Below are positions 9,511-17,149 of a stretch of 64,000 nucleotides of DNA, in pieces. How positions within the stretch are numbered: position 1 is the stretch's first letter; each line of letters opens with the position of its first letter. Position numbers and translations under genes: made by a program. Below the pieces are notes generated by a model. The model was given only the letters and a program-made list of their open reading frames with translations. It had not been told where the DNA came from and did no database searches. Origin of the DNA: Aureibacter tunicatorum (lineage in GTDB: Bacteria > Bacteroidota > Bacteroidia > Cytophagales > Cyclobacteriaceae); NCBI RefSeq assembly GCF_036492635.1, contig NZ_AP025305.1, positions 1,364,001 to 1,428,000 on the forward strand, read 5' to 3'.

Positions 9511-10263
9511 TTGTGGGAAGTGGTATTGAAAAGATTATTAAACCTGCATATATTTTCTTCAAAAAAAAATAAAAGGCTTATATACACAATCAAAAGCATT
9601 GTAGGATATAAGCCTTTAAATTTATCCATCTATAAGCTGGTAACTCAGCATAGTTCGATAGCGAAGGAGAATGCCCAAGGTTTCAAAGAGTCCAATGAGA
9701 GGTTGGAGTACCTGGGAGATGCTATTCTAGGGGCAATTATCGCCGAATATTTATTCAAGAAGTATCCTTATAAAAATGAAGGCTTTCTTACTGAGATAAG
9801 GTCAAGGATTGTCAATAGGGAGTCCCTTAATCAGTTGGCCTTGAAGATAGGACTCAATAAGCTTATCGAGTACAATCAAAAACCTCAAAGGCATTCCATG
9901 TCTTTCAAGTCGATATATGGAGATTCTTTGGAGGCTTTGGTGGGAGCTGTGTATTTGGATAGGGGATATAAGAAATGCAAAAAGTTTGTGATCAACAAAC
10001 TGCTATTGCCTCATTATGACCTTGATGAAATAATCAAGAAAAACCCTAATCACAAAAGCCAGTTGATCGAATGGGCTCATCAAGAGCAGAAAGAAGTCAA
10101 GTTCGAAATTGTGCAGGTGAAAAATAGCAGTCCTTACAAGGAGTTTGTGGCAGAGGTGGTTGTGGAAGGCGAAGCAGTGAGTAGAGGCACAGGTCTTAGC
10201 AAGAAAAAGGCCGAGCAAAGCGCTGCTGAAAAAGCGCTTGAAAAATTAAAAGTAATTGGCTAA
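9511..10263 (+). CDS. rnc: Ribonuclease III
   Basis: An endoribonuclease for double-stranded RNA that processes rRNA precursors and structured mRNAs. The catalytic signature reads ERLEYLGDAILG, close to residue 65, with a second acidic cluster around GDSLEALVGA; a C-terminal double-stranded RNA-binding domain ends in GLSKKKAEQSAAEKALEKL. The start is not ATG. TTG at 9511 is the most upstream option (250 residues), but GTG at 9520 and TTG at 9526 give N-termini (KRLLNLHIFSSKK) closer to relatives, and a GGGAAG at 9515-9520 could serve TTG 9526. It is the last gene of the acpP-fabF-rnc unit. Confidence 0.95.
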   Translation: MWEVVLKRLLNLHIFSSKKNKRLIYTIKSIVGYKPLNLSIYKLVTQHSSIAKENAQGFKESNERLEYLGDAILGAIIAEYLFKKYPYKNEGFLTEIRSRIVNRESLNQLALKIGLNKLIEYNQKPQRHSMSFKSIYGDSLEALVGAVYLDRGYKKCKKFVINKLLLPHYDLDEIIKKNPNHKSQLIEWAHQEQKEVKFEIVQVKNSSPYKEFVAEVVVEGEAVSRGTGLSKKKAEQSAAEKALEKLKVIG

Positions 10264-10264
10264 T

Positions 10265-10296
10265 GACGAAAAAAGCCTGACCAAATTGATCAGGCT
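10265..10296 (-). terminator. Terminator of the TlpA-like gene
   Basis: AGCCTGA at 10274-10280 pairs with TCAGGCT at 10290-10296. On the minus strand the hairpin is followed by a T run (A run at 10269-10274 on plus), so it mainly serves the minus-strand gene; a weaker effect on rnc is possible. Confidence 0.75.
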
Positions 10297-10322
10297 TGTC
10301 TGTAGAAACGTTATTGTTTCAG

Positions 10323-11435
10323 TTAGTGGAAGAGTTCTTTTAACTTTTCGTCCAATTCTTCGCCTCTAAGGTTTTTAGCGATGATTTTGCCATCTTTGTC
10401 AAGCAAGAATGTTGATGGAATTGAATTGACTTGATATTCTTTTGCTACCTCTGAATTGAAATACTTCAAATCCGATACTTGAGGCCAAGTTAGTTTGTCA
10501 TCAGTGATCGCTTGTTCCCATTTGTCTTTGTCTTTGTCTAAAGATACTCCGATAAATTCGATTCCTTTGCTGTGATACTCATCGTATAAAGAAACCAAGT
10601 GAGGGTTTGCTTTTCGGCAAGGCGGGCACCAAGAAGCCCAAAAGTCAATGAGTACGTATTGTCCTTCAAAATCGCTTAAGCTTAATTTCTTGCCATCTGG
10701 TTGTGGTAATGTGAAGTTTGGAGCTTTCGATCCGATGGCTAGTTTTTTCGAGTTTTCAACTTGCTTGGCGAAATCGGTGATAATTGGCAACTCTGGATAT
10801 TTTTTCTTTAGCTCTTGAGCTACTTTGTCAATGGTGTTTATATCCTTATCCGGATCCAATAGCCCTACTAGCTGCAAGTCTCCAAGTACGATTTCGTTGC
10901 TGTTGATGAGATTTTTGATTTCCGTTTGAATAGTGTTTTGCAGTGAGTCGAATTTGGCTGTGTAAAGGTTTTCTGCCAATGCGTCACCACTAGCCATTGC
11001 TTGAGAATAGTCTATTTCTATTTGCGTGGCTTTGACTCTAAAATCTTCAAGGAACACATTTGCTTTGTCTAATAGATCGTGCGATTTAGATCCTTTTATC
11101 TCAACAACTCCTTTAGGGTTGTTTCCGTCAACTTGGATGTTTATGTTTTCATTGCCATCAAGCACAAGGTTGACGTTTTGCTGATTGTAAAAGTTCAGTC
11201 TGTAAAATCCTGATTCAAGTTCATCGGAATTCACATTGAAAGTACTGTCTTTTACAGCTAAAGTATCTATCGGAGTTGGTATTTGGCCTTCCCATTTTTC
11301 CAACACAACTGCTCCTGATTCAGAAGGATGATTTATTTTTCCTGAAATAGTTATTTCAGCATTCTTGCTGTTTTTATTGCAAGCTAAAAATGCAAAGCAA
11401 ATGCCCGCTCCAATAAAAATGTTCTTTAATTTCAT
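10323..11435 (-). CDS. TlpA-like thioredoxin-fold lipoprotein
   Basis: A 370-residue envelope thiol-disulfide oxidoreductase. The N-terminus is a lipoprotein signal with FLAC, giving lipidated Cys19. Residues ~27-125 resemble the DUF4369 beta domain common before Bacteroidota TlpA proteins, followed by a helical linker. From ~235 on there is an AhpC/TSA-Redoxin-like thioredoxin fold with the active site WCPPC (Cys270, Cys273) and a cis-proline region near SIPSTFLLD. Such proteins reduce periplasmic disulfides, for example in cytochrome maturation or stress response; the target here is unknown. It follows alaS on the same strand but is separated by a terminator and has a leader with an inverted repeat. 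Confidence 0.92.
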   Translation of the reverse strand: MKLKNIFIGAGICFAFLACNKNSKNAEITISGKINHPSESGAVVLEKWEGQIPTPIDTLAVKDSTFNVNSDELESGFYRLNFYNQQNVNLVLDGNENINIQVDGNNPKGVVEIKGSKSHDLLDKANVFLEDFRVKATQIEIDYSQAMASGDALAENLYTAKFDSLQNTIQTEIKNLINSNEIVLGDLQLVGLLDPDKDINTIDKVAQELKKKYPELPIITDFAKQVENSKKLAIGSKAPNFTLPQPDGKKLSLSDFEGQYVLIDFWASWCPPCRKANPHLVSLYDEYHSKGIEFIGVSLDKDKDKWEQAITDDKLTWPQVSDLKYFNSEVAKEYQVNSIPSTFLLDKDGKIIAKNLRGEELDEKLKELFH

Positions 11436-11461
11436 CTGAAATTTGTTTAATGTTCCTAATG

Positions 11462-11481
11462 CTTAAAGGACAGCCTTTAAG
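11462..11481 (-). repeat. Inverted repeat in the leader of the TlpA-like gene
   Basis: CTTAAAGG at 11462-11469 and CCTTTAAG at 11474-11481 form a perfect 8-base-pair arm with a 4-base loop, about 27 bases upstream of the TlpA-like start codon. It could be an operator or an mRNA hairpin; no T run follows it on the minus strand. Confidence 0.4.
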
Positions 11482-11545
11482 TTTTGTTTTAAAAAAAGTG
11501 AATTCTTATGTGTTTTGCTAAATACATAGAATCCCTAATGAATAT

Positions 11546-11573
11546 GAAAAAAGGGAGCGAAGAGCTCCCTTTG
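11546..11573 (-). terminator. Terminator of alaS
   Basis: GGGAGC at 11553-11558 pairs with GCTCCC at 11564-11569, extended by AAA/TTT pairs. On the minus strand the stem runs directly into a T tract. It lies about 20 bases past the alaS stop codon. Confidence 0.85.
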
Positions 11574-11591
11574 ATTCAAAACTTTTTTATG

Positions 11592-14213
11592 TTATATCAG
11601 CGTAGCTGCTTTTTCTACTACTTTATCAAGTCCATTTATATCTTTGCCTCCAGCTGTAGCAACTGAAGGTTGACCTCCCCCACCTCCTTTGATCTCTTTG
11701 GCTAATTCTCTAACGATTTGTCCTGCATTGAGGCCTTTTTCAGAGATTAAGCTTTCAGATACAACGACGGAGATTTGAGGCTTTCCTGCAATGTTCGCGG
11801 CTAATACCATATAGACATTTTCAACCTCATTTTTAATCTCATAAGATAACTTTTTTAAAGCGTCTGCATTAGGCATTTTGACTTTGCTAAATATGCAGTT
11901 TACATCGTCTTTCTTTACCGCATTTTTAATCAAGTCTTGTTTGATTTGACCAGCTTTTTCCAAGTTAAGTTTCTCAAGCTCTTTTGCTAGGCTTGACTTG
12001 TCTTCCAAAAGTTGTTGAACCGCTTTTAGCGTATCTTTAGGATTTTTAAGAGCTTCCTTGATTTCCTTTAACAATTCAATGTGGCTTTGGACGAAGTTCT
12101 GTGCCTCAATAGCAGTTACAGCTTCAATTCTTCTTACGCCGGCAGCAACAGAGCTTTCAGCGACAATTTTGAATAAGCCAATCTCGCCTGTGGATTTTAC
12201 ATGCGTTCCTCCGCAGAGTTCAATAGAGTAAGACGAGTCGAATGTAATTACCCTTACAAATTCGCCATACTTTTCTCCAAATAAAGCTGTAGCGCCTAGT
12301 TCCATAGCTTCTTTGATTGGAATATTTCTTTTTTCGTCTAATGAAATATTTTCTCTTATCTTTTCATTAACGATATTTTCAATCTGGCTGATTTCTTCGT
12401 CAGTTACTTTCGCGAAGTGAGAAAAGTCGAATCTAAGTACTTTGTCGGATACCAAAGATCCCTTTTGTTGCACATGATCGCCTAAAACTTGTTTAAGAGC
12501 CGCATGAAGCAAGTGTGTGGCGCTATGGTTGTTGGCAGAAAATTTTCTTTTCTCTATATCAACGACTGCTTTGAAAGTCGACTCAGGAGAAGCTGGGATT
12601 TTTTCAGCAAAGTGAACGATCAGATCATTTTCCTTTTTAGTGTCGAGGATTTTGATCGTTTCGTCTTCTGATATGATATAACCAGTATCTCCAACTTGTC
12701 CACCGCTTTCAGCGTAGAAAGGCGTTTGGTTAAGTACAATTTGATAAAGCGAGCCTTTTTTCTGCTTTACTTCTCTATATTTTACAATACTGGCGTCTGC
12801 CTCTAGGTTGTCATAACCGATAAAGGTGATTTCGTCTTGTTCCTTAAGAATATTCCAGTCGCCTGTTTCTACTTCAGCGGCTTTTCTAGAACGAGCTTTT
12901 TGCTCAGCCATTTCTTTTTCAAAACCAACCTCATCGATGACTAGGCCATGCTCTCTAGCAATCAATGCTGTAAGATCAAGAGGGAAGCCAAATGTGTCAT
13001 AAAGTTCGAAAGCGATCTTGCCTTCAACTTTCACATCATTTTTTGCTTTGACATCAGCAACAATTTCGTCCATTTTTTTAAGACCCACTTCCAGAGTTCT
13101 AAGGAATGAAGCTTCTTCTTCTTGAATTACTTTTTGAATGAATTCAGCTTGCTCTTTTAGTTCAGGGAATACTTGGTCGAATTGGCTTGCAAGTATTTCC
13201 ACCAACTCATACATGAACGGTGCTTTGAAGCCAAGGAAAGTATATCCGTATCTTACAGCTCTTCTAAGAATTCTTCTGATCACATACCCAGCTTTGTTGT
13301 TAGAAGGAAGCTGTCCGTCGGAAATAGCGAAAGTAATCGCTCTGATATGATCGACAATCACTCTTAGAGCGATATCTGTTTTTTCATCAACGCCGTATTC
13401 AACGTTGGATTTTTTCGCAATGTATTGAATCATTGGCTGGAAAACATCAGTATCATAATTGGATGTTTTTCCTTGAATAGCCATCGCCAATCTCTCAAAT
13501 CCCATACCTGTGTCAACATGTTGTTCAGGCAGATTTTCAAGTGTTCCATTGGCTAGACGGTTGAACTGCATGAATACAAGGTTCCAGATTTCAATAACTA
13601 AAGGGTGGTCTTGGTTCACCAAATCTTTCCCTGGTATTTTGTCTAATTCGCTTTCAGGTCGAATGTCGATATGTATTTCAGAGCACGGTCCGCATGGGCC
13701 TGTGTCTCCCATTTCCCAGAAATTGTCCTTTTTATTACCGTTCAATATTCTGTTTTCAGGAATTAATTCCTTCCAAAAATTGTATGCTTCTTGATCTCTT
13801 TCAAGTTTTTCAGATGCATCGCCTTCGAAAATCGTAACATAAAGCCTGTCTTTAGGAAGACCATATACGTCAGTCAGTAGTTCCCATGCCCAAGCAATAG
13901 CTTCTTTTTTGAAATAATCGCCAAATGACCAGTTTCCAAGCATTTCAAACATTGTGTGGTGGTAAGTGTCGATACCAACTTCTTCCAAGTCGTTATGCTT
14001 GCCTGATACTCTAAGACACTTTTGAGTGTCTGATACTCTTCTGACATCAGGAACTTTGTTTCCTAGAAAGTAGTCTTTGAACTGATTCATTCCAGCATTG
14101 GTGAACATCAGCGTAGGGTCGTCTTTGATGACCATTGGAGCTGAATCTACTATTTTATGCTGTTTATTTTCAAAAAAATCAAGAAAAGCTTTCCTTATCG
14201 ATTTCGAATCCAT
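11592..14213 (-). CDS. alaS: Alanyl-tRNA synthetase
   Basis: An 873-residue class II aminoacyl-tRNA synthetase charging tRNA-Ala. Visible parts in order: the N-terminal catalytic domain, with FTNAGMNQFKDYFLG and the DTGPCGPCSEIH loop; the editing domain, with zinc-ligand motifs HSATHLLH and CGGTH; and a coiled-coil and DHHA1 C-terminal domain ending in a glycine-rich GGGGGQPSVATAGG stretch. Length and domain order are complete. It is transcribed away from the M23 peptidase gene, whose start is 156 bases from the alaS ATG, and is followed by its own terminator. Confidence 0.98.
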   Translation of the reverse strand: MDSKSIRKAFLDFFENKQHKIVDSAPMVIKDDPTLMFTNAGMNQFKDYFLGNKVPDVRRVSDTQKCLRVSGKHNDLEEVGIDTYHHTMFEMLGNWSFGDYFKKEAIAWAWELLTDVYGLPKDRLYVTIFEGDASEKLERDQEAYNFWKELIPENRILNGNKKDNFWEMGDTGPCGPCSEIHIDIRPESELDKIPGKDLVNQDHPLVIEIWNLVFMQFNRLANGTLENLPEQHVDTGMGFERLAMAIQGKTSNYDTDVFQPMIQYIAKKSNVEYGVDEKTDIALRVIVDHIRAITFAISDGQLPSNNKAGYVIRRILRRAVRYGYTFLGFKAPFMYELVEILASQFDQVFPELKEQAEFIQKVIQEEEASFLRTLEVGLKKMDEIVADVKAKNDVKVEGKIAFELYDTFGFPLDLTALIAREHGLVIDEVGFEKEMAEQKARSRKAAEVETGDWNILKEQDEITFIGYDNLEADASIVKYREVKQKKGSLYQIVLNQTPFYAESGGQVGDTGYIISEDETIKILDTKKENDLIVHFAEKIPASPESTFKAVVDIEKRKFSANNHSATHLLHAALKQVLGDHVQQKGSLVSDKVLRFDFSHFAKVTDEEISQIENIVNEKIRENISLDEKRNIPIKEAMELGATALFGEKYGEFVRVITFDSSYSIELCGGTHVKSTGEIGLFKIVAESSVAAGVRRIEAVTAIEAQNFVQSHIELLKEIKEALKNPKDTLKAVQQLLEDKSSLAKELEKLNLEKAGQIKQDLIKNAVKKDDVNCIFSKVKMPNADALKKLSYEIKNEVENVYMVLAANIAGKPQISVVVSESLISEKGLNAGQIVRELAKEIKGGGGGQPSVATAGGKDINGLDKVVEKAATLI

Positions 14214-14369
14214 GTATATACTGATTAAATATTTATTTTAATGCCTAATGAATTTAAGTATAAATATACCTATATTGCAAAAATCAAGTGAACATTATCT
14301 GCCAAGCCTTATGAATAGCTGGCAGTGTTTCAGATAGCAAAAGTAAAGGATTTAGACTACAATATTGTA

Positions 14370-15347
14370 ATGGCAAAGATAAAATATTCCTATGATACGG
14401 AGACTTGCAAGTACGAACGAGTAAAGACCTCCAAATCCGATATTCTTATCAATGCTTTGAGCTTTTTTTCAGTATCGTTGATTATATCTTTTTTTATTTT
14501 GCTGGCTTTTCAGGCATTTTTCACCTCTCCAAAAGAAGCGGCTTTGATCAAGGAGAATAAGGAATTGAAATTGTACAATGAAATGCTAAGCAAAAGAATG
14601 GATGATACTGAAAATGTATTGGAACTGTTGCAGAGCAAGGATGATAATTTATACAGGACAGTTTTTGAAGCAGAACCTATTCCAAATTCTATTCGAAATG
14701 GAGGAGTTGGAGGAGTGAAAAGGTACAAGGACTTGTTGGATTTGAATTTGAGTCAGGAAGAGATGATTATCAATCAGTTTGAAAAAATCGACCGATTGAG
14801 AACAAGAATGTACATACAGATGGAGTCTTTTGACCAGATTTCTGAGATGGCTAAAAATAAGGAAAAGATGTGGGCGTCTATTCCAGCTATTCAGCCGGTG
14901 AATAATAAAGAAATGAAAAGACTTTCATCCGGGTTTGGGACCAGAATGCACCCGATCTTGAAAAGATGGAGATTGCATGAAGGGGTTGATTACTCAGCGC
15001 CTAAAGGGACGCCGATATATGCGACCGGAGATGGCAAAGTGGTGACTGTGAAATCGAATTTTGGAGGATATGGGAAAGAAGTGGTGATCGACCATGGTTT
15101 TGGGTTTACTACTCGATACGCTCATATGCAGTCTTTTAATGTTAAGAGAGGCCAAAAAGTAAAAAGAGGCGAGTGCATTGGATTTGTTGGCAATACTGGT
15201 CGATCTACGGCACCGCATTTGCATTATGAAGTAAGGAAGAATGACAAGCCTGTTAATCCTATTCATTATATATTCAAGGATATCACAGCCGAAGAATATG
15301 AGGAGCTTTTGAAATTGGCTTCAGTTAAAAACCAATCATTGTCTTAA
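14370..15347 (+). CDS. M23-family membrane-anchored peptidoglycan peptidase
   Basis: A 325-residue LytM-type metallopeptidase that probably cleaves or helps remodel peptidoglycan cross-links. The start is set at ATG 14370 (MAKIKYSYD) because relatives begin this way; the frame is open 15 codons further upstream. One membrane segment spans ~28-50, followed by a coiled coil at ~55-95. The LytM domain holds His203 and Asp207 (RLHEGVDYSAP) and the HxH pair His283/His285 (APHLHYEV), a full set of zinc ligands. It is followed after 17 bases by a MerR-type gene, and the alaS/M23/MerR neighbourhood is common in Bacteroidota. Confidence 0.94.
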   Translation: MAKIKYSYDTETCKYERVKTSKSDILINALSFFSVSLIISFFILLAFQAFFTSPKEAALIKENKELKLYNEMLSKRMDDTENVLELLQSKDDNLYRTVFEAEPIPNSIRNGGVGGVKRYKDLLDLNLSQEEMIINQFEKIDRLRTRMYIQMESFDQISEMAKNKEKMWASIPAIQPVNNKEMKRLSSGFGTRMHPILKRWRLHEGVDYSAPKGTPIYATGDGKVVTVKSNFGGYGKEVVIDHGFGFTTRYAHMQSFNVKRGQKVKRGECIGFVGNTGRSTAPHLHYEVRKNDKPVNPIHYIFKDITAEEYEELLKLASVKNQSLS

Positions 15348-15364
15348 CTAAAATTTTTTGAACA

Positions 15365-15859
15365 GTGCCATACAAAGAAAGAGCGATAGAAAAAAGATAT
15401 TTTAGCATAGGAGAAGTAGCGGAACAATTAAAGGTGGCTCCATCTCTGATCCGTTTTTGGGAGTCTGAGTTTGATATTATCAGACCTCGAAAAAATAGAA
15501 AAGGTACTCGACAGTTTACACAAGAAGATATCAAGAACCTCACATTGATTTATCACTTGGTGAAAGAAAAAAGGTATACTATCAATGGAGCGAAAGAATA
15601 TTTGAAACATCAGTCGGAAGGCTTCTTGGATAGAGTGCAGACGATTAACAAGCTTAAGAGTATGAAAGAATTCTTGACAAGCTTGAGAGACGAAATAGCT
15701 CCCGGAGATCATGCGGATAAAGAGGAAGAGTATTATATGGATGATATGGAGGGAGTAGAGGATTATGAGGACGGAGAGGATATTGAAATGTCGGAAAAGG
15801 AAGAGAATCCAAGTCCGTACAAACCAAATATCAATCCGGAAGCGAATTACGGATTTTAG
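15365..15859 (+). CDS. MerR-family transcriptional regulator
   Basis: A 164-residue protein starting with GTG. Residues ~12-80 form the winged helix-turn-helix of MerR proteins: RYFSIGEVAEQL, then PSLIRFWESEF and the wing at RKGTRQF. The rest is a short helical part and a very acidic C-terminal tail (EEEYYMDDMEGVEDYEDGED) lacking cysteine pairs or a drug-binding domain, so there is no sign of a metal or multidrug ligand. It is closely coupled to the upstream M23 gene and is probably co-transcribed. The regulated genes are unknown. Confidence 0.9.
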   Translation: MPYKERAIEKRYFSIGEVAEQLKVAPSLIRFWESEFDIIRPRKNRKGTRQFTQEDIKNLTLIYHLVKEKRYTINGAKEYLKHQSEGFLDRVQTINKLKSMKEFLTSLRDEIAPGDHADKEEEYYMDDMEGVEDYEDGEDIEMSEKEENPSPYKPNINPEANYGF

Positions 15860-15864
15860 AATTT

Positions 15865-15887
15865 AGAGGCTTAGGCCTCTTTTTTTT
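15865..15887 (+). terminator. Terminator of the M23-MerR unit
   Basis: AGAGGC at 15865-15870 pairs with GCCTCT at 15875-15880, with a TTAG loop, followed by a run of T. Confidence 0.88.
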
Positions 15888-15968
15888 GGCTAAGAAATTG
15901 TACTCGTATTTAACCCCGCTAGGGATTTGAATTATTTTCAATTGCGATTTCGCATAAGAGTATATTAT

Positions 15969-17081
15969 ATGAGTCAGCTTACGATCTTAGCCTTATCCTT
16001 GATCGAAGGCATAGGAGGTAGCGCTATCAAGCAGATGCTAAGCCAAATGGATGAAATCGATATGTTAAGGAATTTGTCCGCTTATGAAATTTGCGGCATG
16101 TCTAATATCGGAGAAAGAAAGGCTTATGCTATTTCGTCAAGTTTGGAACGAAAGCTATTAGAAGCTGAGGAAGTGCTGGATAAAGCTGAGAAGTATGGTG
16201 TCGATGTTATTTCAGTAGATCAAGATCTTTTTCCTAAAAATCTAAAGGAAATATATGATTGCCCTTGTGTTATTTATCAAAAAGGCAACATTAGGCTAGA
16301 GGGCAGAAAAGTGGTTAGCTTTGTCGGGACAAGAAAAGCTACTCATTATGGTCAATCTTTAGTGGAGTCGCTTATCGATCAAATTCAAGCCTATGACCCA
16401 GTTATTGTAAGTGGTTTGGCATATGGCATAGATTATAAATCCCATTCAGAAGCTTTGAAAAGAGGTCTTTCTACGATTGCTGTTATGGCTAGTGGATTGG
16501 ATATCGTGTATCCTTCAAAGCATAAGTATATCGCGGAAGAAATGCTTGAAAGAGGTGGTTGGATTTCAGAACAGCCCTTTGGTGTATTGCCTGACGCACG
16601 AAGGTTTCCTGCAAGAAATAGAATTATTGCAGGTCTTGCGGAGGGAACAATAGTTATTGAAGCCGCTCAAAAAGGGGGTGCATTGATTACAGCTTATTTG
16701 GCTAACGATTATAATCGTGAAGTTTTTGCTGTGCCGGGAAATTTAAGTAACCCTTACAGCAAGGGTTGCAATGAGTTGATCAAAACTCATAAAGCTCAGT
16801 TGATAACAAATGGGGATGATATTGTCAACGCTTTGAACTGGGATTTGAAGAAGAAGTCATCAATACAAAAGGAGATAGGTTTTATGCCGGAAATGACCAC
16901 TGAAGAGAAGCAGATTTTTGAAATTCTTAAGAAAAAGCCAAGCATCCACATAGATGAATTGAGTTGGTTGAGTGAAATGAAGGTTAGCCGGTTGGCAAGT
17001 CCTTTATTGTCTCTTGAGTTAAAGGGGATTGTGAAACAGAATTATGGCAAAAATATAAGTTTGGATTTGAAGTATATATAA
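15969..17081 (+). CDS. dprA: DNA-processing protein DprA
   Basis: A 370-residue protein that binds incoming single-stranded DNA and loads RecA during natural transformation. Parts in order: an N-terminal SAM/HhH-like helical region (ALSLIEGIGG), the Rossmann-like core with VVSFVGTRKAT, VSGLAYGID and FPARNRIIAGL, and a C-terminal winged-helix-like region (HIDELSWLSEM). The start is set at ATG 15969 (MSQLTILAL) rather than the in-frame ATG at 15927, since the extra 14 residues are not family-like. No other competence gene is nearby. Confidence 0.95.
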   Translation: MSQLTILALSLIEGIGGSAIKQMLSQMDEIDMLRNLSAYEICGMSNIGERKAYAISSSLERKLLEAEEVLDKAEKYGVDVISVDQDLFPKNLKEIYDCPCVIYQKGNIRLEGRKVVSFVGTRKATHYGQSLVESLIDQIQAYDPVIVSGLAYGIDYKSHSEALKRGLSTIAVMASGLDIVYPSKHKYIAEEMLERGGWISEQPFGVLPDARRFPARNRIIAGLAEGTIVIEAAQKGGALITAYLANDYNREVFAVPGNLSNPYSKGCNELIKTHKAQLITNGDDIVNALNWDLKKKSSIQKEIGFMPEMTTEEKQIFEILKKKPSIHIDELSWLSEMKVSRLASPLLSLELKGIVKQNYGKNISLDLKYI

Positions 17082-17113
17082 AAAGCCGATGCTGTCTAAG
17101 ACATGCACCGGCT
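17081..17113 (-). terminator. Terminator of the repeat-bearing giant protein gene
   Basis: AGCCGATGC at 17084-17092 pairs with GCACCGGCT at 17105-17113, with one mismatch. On the minus strand it is followed by TTTTTAT, so it serves the gene ending at 17150; dprA ends at its edge and may share it. Confidence 0.7.
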
Positions 17114-17149
17114 ACGAACAACAAACAAAAGAATTGCTTTTAATTTTTT

